Below, piece by piece: positions 35,213 through 43,938 of a stretch of DNA of 55,496 nt. The notes under the pieces were generated by a model. The model was not told the DNA's origin. It was given only the letters and a program-made list of their open reading frames with translations, and made no database searches. Location: assembly GCF_000406105.1 (NCBI RefSeq), contig NZ_CM001974.1:325453-380948 (forward strand), read 5' to 3'. Position numbers and translations under genes: made by a program. The stretch comes from Dickeya chrysanthemi NCPPB 402 (GTDB lineage: Bacteria; Pseudomonadota; Gammaproteobacteria; Enterobacterales; Enterobacteriaceae). How positions within the stretch are numbered: the stretch's first letter is position 1; each line of letters begins with the position of its first letter.

Positions 35213-36595
35213 CTACTCCTTCCGTACCAGCATGGCGTCCTGTGGGGCGTTGTCGCGCTGGGTTCGGGTCATCAGAAAATAGCTGTAACCCGCCAGCATC
35301 AGCACAATAAACAAACCGCCGATCACCGGGTTGAACCACAGCATCGCGATCAGACACACCACCGACAGCACCAGCGCGATAGCCGGAATGAACGGATAAC
35401 CCGGTGCGTGGAAAGTACGATGCAACTCAGGTTCGGTACGACGTAAACGGAACAGGCTCAGCATACTCATCATGTACATCACGTTGGCGCCGAATACCGC
35501 CATGGTGATCATCGCAGCGGTCAGGCTCATCCCCTGCAGGTTGATCCAACTGTCGCTGAAGATGGTGGCGATGCCGATCACGCCGCCGGTCAAAATAGCG
35601 CGGTGCGGTGTCTGGAAACGCGACAATTTCGCCAGACCGGCAGGCAGGTAGCCGGCACGAGCCAGTGCGAAGAACTGACGCGAATAGCCAAGGATGATGC
35701 CGTGGAAACTGGCGATGAGCCCGAACAGACCGATCCACACCAGCATGTGCATCCAGCCGGAGTTTTCGCCTACCACCGCTTTCATCGCCTGCGGCAGCGG
35801 GTCGTTGATGTTGGATAGGGTCCGCCAGTCGCCGACGCCGCCGGCCATGATCATCACCCCGAGCGCCAACACTACCAGCGTGATAATACCGCTGATGTAA
35901 GCTTTGGGGATGGTGCGCTGTGGGTCTTTGGCTTCTTCGGCCGCCATGGCGGCGCCTTCTATTGCCAGAAAGAACCAGATGGCGAAAGGAATGGCCGCGA
36001 AGATACCGGAAATCGCCGGGCCGCCGAAATCATTGCTGCCGGCCCAGCCGTTGGCAACGAAATGGCTGATGCTGAAACCCGGCGCGACGACGCCCATGAA
36101 CACCAGCAATTCGATGACCGCCAACACGGTAACAAACAGCTCAAACATCGCCGCCAGCTTGACGCCCAAAATGTTCAGGGCCATGAAGATGAGGTAAGCG
36201 CCGGTGGCGGCATAGCGCGGATCCAACGACGGGTACTGCACGTTGAGATAAGCGCCGATAGCCATGGCGATCGACGGCGGAGCGAACACGAACTCAATCA
36301 AGGTCGCCATACCGGCAATTAGACCACCGGTTTCGCCAAAGGCGCGACGGCTATACGCGAATGGGCCGCCGGCATGAGGAATGGCGGTGGTCAGCTCGGT
36401 AAAGCTAAAAATGAAGCAGGTATACATGGCGGCGATAATCAGCGTGGTAACGAGAAAGCCCAGCGTTCCCGCCACGCCCCAGCCGTAACTCCAGCCAAAG
36501 TACTCGCCGGAAATCACCAGGCCGACGGCAATTCCCCACAGATGAAGCGTACCCAGGGTGGGTTTTAACTGCGTGGGTTTTAACTGCATTGTCAT
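35213..36595 (-). CDS. Ethanolamine permease-type APC transporter
   Basis: A 460-residue amino acid-polyamine-organocation transporter with about 12 spans. The strongly conserved block LGTLHLWGIAVGLVISGEYFGWSYGWG and PHAGGPFAYSRRAFGETGG are those of bacterial ethanolamine permeases (Eat family). The N-terminus has a tandem LKPTQLKPT caused by a 15-bp duplication (36558-36587). It faces a kinase-like gene across a region with a minisatellite. No eutBC lyase lies in the window, so imported ethanolamine would have to be used elsewhere, or the true substrate is a related amine. Confidence 0.83.
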   Translation of the reverse strand: MTMQLKPTQLKPTLGTLHLWGIAVGLVISGEYFGWSYGWGVAGTLGFLVTTLIIAAMYTCFIFSFTELTTAIPHAGGPFAYSRRAFGETGGLIAGMATLIEFVFAPPSIAMAIGAYLNVQYPSLDPRYAATGAYLIFMALNILGVKLAAMFELFVTVLAVIELLVFMGVVAPGFSISHFVANGWAGSNDFGGPAISGIFAAIPFAIWFFLAIEGAAMAAEEAKDPQRTIPKAYISGIITLVVLALGVMIMAGGVGDWRTLSNINDPLPQAMKAVVGENSGWMHMLVWIGLFGLIASFHGIILGYSRQFFALARAGYLPAGLAKLSRFQTPHRAILTGGVIGIATIFSDSWINLQGMSLTAAMITMAVFGANVMYMMSMLSLFRLRRTEPELHRTFHAPGYPFIPAIALVLSVVCLIAMLWFNPVIGGLFIVLMLAGYSYFLMTRTQRDNAPQDAMLVRKE

Positions 36596-36690
36596 GACGG
36601 TCTCCCCTACAAGATGTGGGATGAAAACGGCTGCTTTTCATCACCTCTATTTATGAAAATCATGTGGTTATAAGAATTGCCGGTACCGAA

Positions 36691-36762
36691 AACAGCATTG
36701 TTATCCGGAGCAGCATTGTTATCCGGAACAGCATTGTTACCCGAAACAGCATGGTCATCCGG
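36691..36762. repeat. 18-bp minisatellite, four units
   Basis: Four head-to-tail copies of AACAGCATTGTTATCCGG, units 2-4 with one, two and two changes. It sits about 95 bp before the permease start in the 415-bp divergent gap (36596-37010). Unit length is a multiple of three, but no gene covers it. A spacer function or copy-number variation is possible. Confidence 0.92.
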
Positions 36763-37010
36763 CGGCCGGCAGGTCTGTAGGGTTCGATAATGCCGCTGAC
36801 GGTTCACCGGCGACTTGACAGCCGCATGGAGATTTTTGCGCTCTGCGGTCAAACCGGGAGGATTCGGCGGGCAGGTGCCGCGTAAGGTCAATTTGCGGCA
36901 TTGCGGCGTCAAGCATCGTAACGGGAGTGATCACATCCTGAAGGCTGAGCGGGTTCTTTTATCCAGATATCCCCCGCTACCGAGATAACCCCCAGGATGA
37001 GATAAGACCT

Positions 37011-38027
37011 ATGGCAGAACAGGTTATGGCTGAACAGTACGATACCCTTGATAACACCACGCTGGACCATTTGGCCGCATTGGCGATGCAACGTTACCCG
37101 TCGGCGCAACAGGGCGAACTTACCCTACTGTGCCGATCGGAAAACGCCACCTATCGGCTGATTGCCGGCGGTAAACGTTATGCGATGCGTATTCACCGTC
37201 CCGGTTACCATCAGCGTGAAGACATCGCCGGTGAGCTGGCCTGGCTGGACGCGCTGCGCGAAGAAGGGATTACCGTACCGCAGGCGCTCCATGGGCTGGA
37301 TGGCGAAGCGGTGCAAACGGTGACGATGGCGGATGGTACTACGCGCAATGTAGTGCTGTTCCACTGGATTGAAGGGGAAATGCCGACCACCGCCGTCGAT
37401 GCCGCCGCTTTTGAACAACTGGGTATGATCACCGCGCGTTTGCACCAGCACAGCCGCCGCTGGGAACGACCGGCCGGTTTTCGTCGGCTGGTCTGGGACC
37501 ATGACACTATGGTCGGCCCGCAAGGACACTGGGGGCGCTGGCAAGATGCCCCCAATCTGAAGGCGCATGACCATGGCATTATCGAAGAAACGCTGGCGCA
37601 GGTGCGTCAGGCGCTGGCGCACTACGGTAAAGATCGCCAGCGTTATGGTTTGATTCATGCGGATTTGCGCCTGACCAACCTGCTGCTGCAAAACGGCGAA
37701 ACCCGGGTGATCGATTTTGATGATTGTGGTTTTAGCTGGTATCTGCACGATCTGGCGGCGGCGATCAGCTTTGTGGAACATCATCCCAGTGCGCCTGCGT
37801 GGGTGGCGGGGTGGCTCAGCGGCTACCAGAAAGTCTGCCCGCTCGGCGAGGCGGACCGTGCGGTAATCCCATCGTTGCTTATTCAGCGTCGTATTCAGTT
37901 AATGGCGTGGGCGGGATCGCACAGCCAGACGGAACAGGCCGTCAGTCTGGGAGTGGACTGGAGCGATCACACCGTGCGGTTGTGTCGTCGCTATCTGGAG
38001 AAAGAGGCTTTGCCGGTGGGAGCCTGA
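37011..38027 (+). CDS. APH/choline-kinase-fold phosphotransferase
   Basis: A 338-residue kinase-like protein. Brenner motif YGLIHADLRLTNLLL supplies the catalytic Asp, and TRVIDFDDCGFSWYLHDLA the metal-binding Asp; the N-lobe lysine is in KRYAMRIHRPGY. Family members phosphorylate choline, ethanolamine, homoserine, hydroxylysine or aminoglycosides. Next to an ethanolamine-type permease, a small amino-alcohol or hydroxy-amino acid is the likely substrate (inference). Two in-frame starts (37011, 37026) are possible; I kept the first, which has AGGATGAG upstream. An AraC regulator follows on the same strand. Confidence 0.78.
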   Translation: MAEQVMAEQYDTLDNTTLDHLAALAMQRYPSAQQGELTLLCRSENATYRLIAGGKRYAMRIHRPGYHQREDIAGELAWLDALREEGITVPQALHGLDGEAVQTVTMADGTTRNVVLFHWIEGEMPTTAVDAAAFEQLGMITARLHQHSRRWERPAGFRRLVWDHDTMVGPQGHWGRWQDAPNLKAHDHGIIEETLAQVRQALAHYGKDRQRYGLIHADLRLTNLLLQNGETRVIDFDDCGFSWYLHDLAAAISFVEHHPSAPAWVAGWLSGYQKVCPLGEADRAVIPSLLIQRRIQLMAWAGSHSQTEQAVSLGVDWSDHTVRLCRRYLEKEALPVGA

Positions 38028-38177
38028 GCGGCACCGTGCGTTTACTGCACCACGACAGCGCACCATGGGATCGCCATGGTGCTGCTTTACCTTACGACAA
38101 CCGTTAAATCAGTTACTTGCGAATGGTATGGAATTTGCAGGTTTACGGCATTGAGTAGGTTGTGTGAGGCAGAAATC

Positions 38178-39221
38178 ATGGAAACCACGTCTTTTCGGTT
38201 GCCGCCGGTCGCCGAGCTATCCATCGGGCACCGGGGGGTGCTGGCTGCCGCCGCATCGGGGCTGACCGACTTCATCGGTGAAAAAGGCGGCGATGCGGAT
38301 CGCATTCTTGGCATCAGCGGTATTGACCCGGAAAGGCTGGCCTGCCCGACGCTCAGCGTCGGACTGGTGAATTATTGCCGGGTGCTGGAAGAGGCGGCCC
38401 GTTATTCAGACTGCGATAATTTCGGGTTGCACTATGGGCGGCAATTCAAACCGCAGGCGTTGGGGTTGATAGGCTATGTTGGGTTATGCAGTGCCACTCT
38501 GGAGCAGGCATTGCATAACGTAGTCAATGCCTTTCCCTTTCACCAGCACGATACGCTGATTCGCCTGGTGGACAAAGGCGACTGCTGGCGTTTTGATTAT
38601 CAGGTGCGCCACGGCGCTATCCTGCATTGCCGTCAGGATGCGGAACTGACGTTGGGGATGATGTTAAACCTGATTCGCCATGCGGCAGGAAAGAACTGGG
38701 CGCCGCGGGAAGTTCATTTTGAACATCCGCGCCCCGAGCAGTGGCATGAGCACTGCAAAGCGTTTGATGCGCCGGTGTATTTTGACCAGCCGTTCAATTC
38801 GTTGCTGATCCCGAAACGGGACCTGATGCGCGCCATGCCGGATCATGACCCGTTGCTATTGCTGGTGGTGCAGGATGCCCTGCGCCGGCTTAACAACGAC
38901 GCCCCCCAGCAAAGCGTGGTGGATCTGGCGCGCGCCCGGTTGCGCCAGGTGTTGCCGCAAGGTGAACCGGCGCTGGAAGAAGTCGCGGAGAATATCGGTT
39001 TGTCGAGCTGGTCGCTGCAACGTCGCCTGAAAGAAGAAGGCATTACTTTCACTCAGTTGGTGGAGAAAGTGCGTTGCGAGATGGCAACCCATTATTTGCG
39101 GCAGCGCCAGTTGTCGATTTCCGAGATGGCATTCCTGCTGGGCTACTCTGAAGTCAGCGCGTTTTCCCGTGCCTTCCGCCGCTGGTTTGGCATCAGCCCG
39201 CGGCAGTGGCGCAAGGCATAA
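38178..39221 (+). CDS. AraC-family regulator with arabinose-binding-like (OruR-type) N-domain
   Basis: 347 residues. The N-terminal two thirds resembles the ligand-binding domain of OruR/ArgR-type AraC regulators (ALGLIGYVGLCSATLEQALHN, then FEHPRPEQWHEHCKAFDAPVYF). The C-terminal double HTH is ALEEVAENIGLSSWSLQRRLKEE to MAFLLGYSEVSAFSRAFRRWFG. Start 38178 was chosen because homology begins there. It probably activates the adjacent permease and kinase genes in response to their substrate. Confidence 0.85.
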   Translation: METTSFRLPPVAELSIGHRGVLAAAASGLTDFIGEKGGDADRILGISGIDPERLACPTLSVGLVNYCRVLEEAARYSDCDNFGLHYGRQFKPQALGLIGYVGLCSATLEQALHNVVNAFPFHQHDTLIRLVDKGDCWRFDYQVRHGAILHCRQDAELTLGMMLNLIRHAAGKNWAPREVHFEHPRPEQWHEHCKAFDAPVYFDQPFNSLLIPKRDLMRAMPDHDPLLLLVVQDALRRLNNDAPQQSVVDLARARLRQVLPQGEPALEEVAENIGLSSWSLQRRLKEEGITFTQLVEKVRCEMATHYLRQRQLSISEMAFLLGYSEVSAFSRAFRRWFGISPRQWRKA

Positions 39222-39239
39222 CGCGGTTCCGGGCCTGCA

Positions 39240-39458
39240 TCAATAATGCGGCGGCGGTGTTTCTTCCGCCTGCGAGGCAATCATCGACGGCGATGTCGCC
39301 CGAAGTTTCTCGGTTAACAACCGTAACTGTTCGCGCAACCGGGTCATTTCCAGCTCGTGTTGCACGACGGTGTGGTTCAATTCCTCAATCGTGATCTCCT
39401 GAAAAGCCAGGCGACTTTCCAGCAACTCAAGCCGTTGTTCCAGTGGTGACTGTGACAT
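39240..39458 (-). CDS. slyX: SlyX protein
   Basis: A 72-residue acidic coiled-coil protein ([20 protein letters not shown], heptads through most of its length) ending in PPPHY, the family tail. Function unknown. Divergent from fkpA, with slyD nearby, as in E. coli except for the inserted permease locus. Confidence 0.94.
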   Translation of the reverse strand: MSQSPLEQRLELLESRLAFQEITIEELNHTVVQHELEMTRLREQLRLLTEKLRATSPSMIASQAEETPPPHY

Positions 39459-39670
39459 CGTTTTTCCTCCCGTGCAGTGAGCGCAAAGTGTGTCAGAAAG
39501 CGGAAAGTTCTGGTAGTAAAACCGCACACCGTCGGGCGTAAACCCTGGTATTCAGAATTTTTCGCTATCTGGTGCGGCACGTCGTTGTATTGTCTTTACG
39601 CGCAACGTTATAGTAGCTGGCGAAATGTTAATGTTGCCGGGGCATGGTGCTCCGAATGTTGGAGAGATGG

Positions 39671-40522
39671 ATGAAATCACTGTTTAAAGTCACACTGCTG
39701 ACGGCGGCCATGGGACTGGCGCTGAGTACGGGTGTTATGGCGGCGGATGCGGCCAAGACCACTGATGCGGCGGCGGCCCCTGCCGCGGCAGACGCAGCGA
39801 AAGCCGCGGCCGGTAAATTTAAGAGCGATGAAGAAGCGGCAGCGTACGCACTGGGCGCATCTCTGGGTCGCTATATGGACAACTCCCTGAAAGAGCAGGA
39901 AAAACTGGGCATCAAGCTGGACAGGCAGCAGTTGATCCTGGGTGTTCAGGACGCGTTTGCCGATAAGAGCAAATTGTCTGACGAAGAAATTGAAAAAACC
40001 CTGCAGTCGTTTGAAGGCCGTGTTAAAGAAGCGGCTCAGGCGAAAATGCAGCAGGATGCCAAAGATAACGCGGATAAAGGCACCCAATTCCGTGATGCTT
40101 TTGCCAAAGAAAAAGGCGTGAAGAAAACCGAATCCGGCCTGCTTTACCAGGTAGAGAAGGAAGGGACCGGCGCGATGCCTAAAGACAGCGATACCGTCGT
40201 TGTGAACTACAAAGGGGCGCTGGTTGACGGTTCCGAGTTCGATAATTCCTACAAACGCGGCGAGCCGCTGTCTTTCCGTCTGGATGGCGTTATCCCAGGC
40301 TGGACCGAAGGCCTCAAGCATGTGAAGAAAGGCGGTAAGATCAAGCTGGTAATCCCGCCGGCACTGGCTTACGGCGAAGCCGGCGTTCCGGGTATCCCGG
40401 CTAATTCTACGCTGGTGTTCGACGTTGAACTGCTGGACATCAAATCCGATGCCGACGCGAAAGGCGCTGCGCCGAAAGCGGAAAAACCGGCTGACGACAA
40501 GGCGAAGAAAGCCGCTCAGTAA
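39671..40522 (+). CDS. fkpA: Periplasmic FKBP-type isomerase/chaperone FkpA
   Basis: 283 residues, with the start at MKSLFKVTLLTAAMGLALS after GGAGAG. Signal peptide to about residue 24 (VMA-A), an Ala-rich linker, an N-terminal dimerisation/chaperone domain (about 45-140) and a C-terminal FKBP domain (VNYKGALVDGSEFDNSYKRG, VIPGWTEGL, PPALAYGEAG). A Lys/Ala-rich tail ends it. It helps fold envelope proteins and is sigma-E-controlled in E. coli. Confidence 0.96.
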   Translation: MKSLFKVTLLTAAMGLALSTGVMAADAAKTTDAAAAPAAADAAKAAAGKFKSDEEAAAYALGASLGRYMDNSLKEQEKLGIKLDRQQLILGVQDAFADKSKLSDEEIEKTLQSFEGRVKEAAQAKMQQDAKDNADKGTQFRDAFAKEKGVKKTESGLLYQVEKEGTGAMPKDSDTVVVNYKGALVDGSEFDNSYKRGEPLSFRLDGVIPGWTEGLKHVKKGGKIKLVIPPALAYGEAGVPGIPANSTLVFDVELLDIKSDADAKGAAPKAEKPADDKAKKAAQ

Positions 40523-40581
40523 TCATTCCGGGCTTGAGAAAAACCGTAGGTTCCCCCTGCGGTTAATCAGATGGTCACCCC

Positions 40582-40615
40582 CACCCTGTGAGCGGCACGC
40601 TGACAGGGTGTTTTT
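40582..40615 (+). terminator. fkpA terminator
   Basis: CACCCTGT...ACAGGGTG with a 13-nt loop and TTTTTCTTTC tail. A weaker hairpin (CCGTAGG/CCTGCGG) lies 20 bp before it. Confidence 0.88.
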
Positions 40616-40656
40616 CTTTCTGATACCGCTTCTACCGTCGGCGCGCAACTGCGGCA

Positions 40657-42015
40657 TCAGAGATCAGCGTGATGCCCGCCGATCTCCATGCCAGCGGCGA
40701 GTACCAGCGCATCGGCAATGCTTTCCACCTGATCCTCGTTCAGCATTGAAGTGCTGACGCGAATAAACTGCGCGTTGCCGCAGCGGCAGCGCTCTCCTGG
40801 CAATACGGCGATGCCGCGCGCAGCCAGGGTAATCATGGCGAACTGCTCGGACTCGACGGGAAGGTAAATGCTCAAGCCGTCGCGATCGGGCAGATGCAGG
40901 CCGCGGCGGGCTAGCGCTTTCAGCAGTCGGCGGCGGCGCTCGGCATAGCAGTCGCGGGCCTGTTGCAATTTGCGTTGAGTCGTCGGGTCGGTCAGCATCC
41001 AGGCCACGGCATCCTGCAGAATGCGGCTGGTCCAACTGGCGCCGAAGTTGCGAAACGATTGCAGGCGTTTGACTAGCGACTCCGGGCCGGACAGAACCGC
41101 CAGCCGCAAATCAGGACCGTAGGCTTTGGAGAACGAACGTACGTACAGCGTTCTTTCCGGGTAGTAACGTCCGAGGCTCCAGACCGGCCAGGCGGATAGT
41201 TCGCCGATGCCGTCGTCTTCCACCACCAGCGTGGCGCTATCCGCAAGCAGGCGCGCCAGTTCGGCGCTGCGGTTTTCGCTGACGGTATGCCCGGCGGCGG
41301 AGTGGGTACGAGGCTGGTAGATGAACATGACTGGCGATTTCTTCAATTGCATTTCCAGCACGTCGGGTCGCGGCCCCTGTTCATCGCAGGCCAGCGGCAG
41401 CAGTTCGGCACCGACGTTATCCAGCATATCCAGCAGTCGGGTCGCGGTGGGATCTTCAATGATGACTTTATCGCCCGGCGATACCAGTGTCTGGATGATC
41501 AGGTTCATGGCATCGAAGCCGCCGTCGGTAGCCATGAATGCCTGCGCCTGAAACGGCCAGCCCGGCGCCAACGTCTGGCGCAGCGTCGGTGTAATCAGGT
41601 CGCGTTGGTAGCTGTTCAGCTTGTCGGAGCGTATCCCTTGCAGCATGGCTTCCTGCAGGTCCGGCAGTAATCGCGGATCCGGACATGCCATGACCAGATC
41701 GGCCTGAATACCGTTGCCGTAATTACCGATTTTTTCAAACCTCACCGGTTTTAGCGTGTCGTGGTCGCCACAAACCCAGACGCCGCTGCGTCCTTTACCA
41801 GCAATCACTTTTTGCCGCTTCAACTGCCCCCAGGCGGCGGAAACCGTTGCCGGGCTGACGCCCAGGCGCTCGGCCAATTCCCGCACGGCGGGGAGCTGGG
41901 TGCCGATAGGTATGCGCCCTTCGCGAATTAACGTAGCAGTCGTCTGGGCGATCCCCTTGATCGAGGTATCGTTGATCTGCTCTACCAGCCAGTTGAAATC
42001 CAGTGTATCCGTCAT
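40657..42015 (-). CDS. MocR-family (GntR-HTH/aminotransferase) regulator
   Basis: 452 residues. N-terminal winged HTH of the GntR type (PAVRELAERLGVSPATVSAAWGQLKRQ, about 38-70) fused to a class I aminotransferase-like domain with the PLP lysine in SFSKAYGPDLRLAV. Such proteins sense amino-acid-like ligands through PLP. It is divergent from a five-gene transporter/nitrilase cluster and two direct repeats lie in between, so it probably controls that cluster. Confidence 0.9.
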   Translation of the reverse strand: MTDTLDFNWLVEQINDTSIKGIAQTTATLIREGRIPIGTQLPAVRELAERLGVSPATVSAAWGQLKRQKVIAGKGRSGVWVCGDHDTLKPVRFEKIGNYGNGIQADLVMACPDPRLLPDLQEAMLQGIRSDKLNSYQRDLITPTLRQTLAPGWPFQAQAFMATDGGFDAMNLIIQTLVSPGDKVIIEDPTATRLLDMLDNVGAELLPLACDEQGPRPDVLEMQLKKSPVMFIYQPRTHSAAGHTVSENRSAELARLLADSATLVVEDDGIGELSAWPVWSLGRYYPERTLYVRSFSKAYGPDLRLAVLSGPESLVKRLQSFRNFGASWTSRILQDAVAWMLTDPTTQRKLQQARDCYAERRRRLLKALARRGLHLPDRDGLSIYLPVESEQFAMITLAARGIAVLPGERCRCGNAQFIRVSTSMLNEDQVESIADALVLAAGMEIGGHHADL

Positions 42016-42026
42016 AAGAAAATACT

Positions 42027-42056
42027 TTGTTCAGTAACAAATAAATTATTGTACAG
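42027..42056. promoter_or_regulatory. Direct repeats, candidate MocR operator
   Basis: TTGTTCAG (42027-42034) and TTGTACAG (42049-42056) are 22 bp apart, two helical turns, on the same side of the helix. They lie just upstream of the MocR start, within the shared promoter region. Direct-repeat operators are typical for MocR proteins. Confidence 0.55.
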
Positions 42057-42161
42057 ATAATATTATCGCCATAGTATCAAATTCAAGCAGCATTTGGTTG
42101 TAAAACGATCTAAGTGCATTCGGATTGTGCGCAACACCGGGAACGTAAGGAAAAAAGCATA

Positions 42162-43124
42162 ATGATCACCATCAGACTGGCAGTTCGGGATTGGGACTAT
42201 TTCACGCCGCTGGCGCTCGGCGATGTCCAGTCAGAAAGATTCAATGTTGAAGTACACCGTGTGAATACCCTGGTAGACGATCTGGCCACCAGCGAGCGTT
42301 ACGATGCGGGCGAAGTTTCTTTCAGCCGTTATGCGCAGGCGCGCGCTAAAGGCGATACCTCATTGTTGGGTGTGCCCCATTTTCTGATGCGGGGGTTTCG
42401 GCAGCGCTGCATCATCACCACGGCGGATAATCGCGTGACATCGTTGGAGCAGTTGAAGGGCGGACGCATCGGCGTGACCGGTTGGCAGGATTCCGGCAAT
42501 ACCTGGACGCGCACCTTGCTGCGGGAAGCCGGCGTGGGCATTGAGGATATTCACTGGTTCGCCGGGCGGCTGACGGCGGATCATCCCATCGTCGATCGTC
42601 TGGGCCGGTTTGGCCGTCCCGGTCATATTGAAGCCGCACCGGGCGAGCGCCCGCTGATTGAATTGTTGCAGGCCGGAGAACTGGATGCCGTCTTTACTCC
42701 GTTTATGCCGCAGGGGTTCTTCCTGCCGGGGTCCGGGCTGCGCCAGGTGCAGGCTGATTTCCGCCAGGCTGAACTGGCGTATTTTCGTCGCGTGGGTTAT
42801 GTGCCAGGCATCCATATGCTGGGCATCAAACCGGCGCTGGTCGAGTCGCTGCCATGGTTGCCTGGGGAACTGAGTCGGCTTATCGACCGCTCCGCCCAGG
42901 TTTGGCAGCAGAAGCGCGAGAAGTATGCGGACACCACGCCCTGGCTGTTGGACGATCTGCGCCGCACCGCGCAGGATTTGCCGGCCAGTTGGAATGACAA
43001 CGGTTTTGACGTCAACCGTAAAATGATTGCCGATTTCGGCCGTGAGCTCTACGAACAAGAGATCACCGCCACATTGCTGACGCCGGAAGCGATATTTCCG
43101 GCCTTTGCCACTCAGGGAGCGTAA
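42162..43124 (+). CDS. Periplasmic-binding-fold protein (NMT1 / dihydroxyphthalate decarboxylase-like)
   Basis: A 320-residue type 2 periplasmic-binding-fold protein without a signal peptide (MITIRLAVRDWDYFTPLALG). It resembles proteins annotated as 4,5-dihydroxyphthalate decarboxylase or ABC substrate-binding, e.g. GGRIGVTGWQDSGNTWTRTLL. Lacking export, it is more likely an enzyme than a transport receptor. Start 42162 fits homology; a longer ORF start exists. First gene of the cluster, three bases before the nitrilase. Confidence 0.72.
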   Translation: MITIRLAVRDWDYFTPLALGDVQSERFNVEVHRVNTLVDDLATSERYDAGEVSFSRYAQARAKGDTSLLGVPHFLMRGFRQRCIITTADNRVTSLEQLKGGRIGVTGWQDSGNTWTRTLLREAGVGIEDIHWFAGRLTADHPIVDRLGRFGRPGHIEAAPGERPLIELLQAGELDAVFTPFMPQGFFLPGSGLRQVQADFRQAELAYFRRVGYVPGIHMLGIKPALVESLPWLPGELSRLIDRSAQVWQQKREKYADTTPWLLDDLRRTAQDLPASWNDNGFDVNRKMIADFGRELYEQEITATLLTPEAIFPAFATQGA

Positions 43125-43127
43125 GAC

Positions 43128-43922
43128 ATGAAAGTAGCCATGGGGCAGTTTGCCGTCAGCCGCGAATGGCAGGAGAACGCCGATATCTGTTTGTCGCTGA
43201 TGGCCCGCGCGAGCGCGGCAGGCGCCGATCTGCTGGTGATGCCGGAAGGCGTGCTGGCGCGCGATATCGCCGATCCGGATTTGGTGCTGAAAGCGGCGCA
43301 ACCGTTGGATGGCCCGTTTGTCAGTCAACTGCTGGCGGCCAGCCGCGGCAACGCGCTGACAACCATGATGAGCGTTCATGTGCCGACGGAAAATCATCGT
43401 GCGCTGAATGTGCTGATTGCCATCCGCGATGGTGAGATTGTCGCGCGCTACGACAAGTTGCACCTTTACGACGCTTTCTCCATGCAGGAGTCGCAGCGGG
43501 TTACCCCGGGCGATGTGGTTCCGCCGTTGGTGGAGGTAGCCGGTATGAAAGTGGGGTTGATGACTTGTTATGACGTGCGTTTCCCCGAGCTGGCCCGTCG
43601 GCTGGTGCTGGATGGCGCCGATGTGCTGGTACTGCCTGCGGCTTGGGTGAAAGGGCCGCTTAAAGAGATGCACTGGGACGTGCTGGTGACCGCCCGCGCG
43701 CTGGAAAACACCTGCTATGTGGTGGCGGTTGGGGAATGCGGTCCGCGCAATATCGGCAATAGTATGGTGGTGGATCCGTTGGGGGTGTCTATCGCCAAGG
43801 CTGCCGAGGGGCCGGCGTTGGTGGTCGCCTGTCTGGACCCGGAACGCATCGCCTCGGTGCGTGATGCGCTACCGGTTTTGAAAAATCGCCGTTTTGCCCG
43901 TCCTGAATTAAAAACCCAATAA
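43128..43922 (+). CDS. Carbon-nitrogen hydrolase (nitrilase superfamily)
   Basis: 264 residues with the complete Glu-Lys-Cys triad: LVMPEGVLARDIA, YDKLHLYDAF and LMTCYDVRFPELARRLVL. It should cleave an amide or nitrile C-N bond in the cytoplasm; closest relatives by eye are omega-amidase and YbeM-like proteins. Its place beside an ABC importer implies action on the imported compound. Confidence 0.85.
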   Translation: MKVAMGQFAVSREWQENADICLSLMARASAAGADLLVMPEGVLARDIADPDLVLKAAQPLDGPFVSQLLAASRGNALTTMMSVHVPTENHRALNVLIAIRDGEIVARYDKLHLYDAFSMQESQRVTPGDVVPPLVEVAGMKVGLMTCYDVRFPELARRLVLDGADVLVLPAAWVKGPLKEMHWDVLVTARALENTCYVVAVGECGPRNIGNSMVVDPLGVSIAKAAEGPALVVACLDPERIASVRDALPVLKNRRFARPELKTQ

Positions 43923-43938
43923 CAGACAGGGGATATTT

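Noticed and set aside
36691..36762. Tandem units as a CRISPR array
   Set aside because: Units are adjacent without spacers, so this is a minisatellite; no cas genes nearby.
36607..36912. ORF with a DNNAVPDNNA repeat on the minus strand
   Set aside because: The repeat is only the translation of the 18-bp minisatellite; no start signal, and the frame is not gene-like outside it.
42360..43673. 437-codon minus-strand ORF spanning two genes of the ABC cluster
   Set aside because: It covers two genuine genes on the other strand, is His/Gln/Arg-rich, and has no motif or ribosome site.
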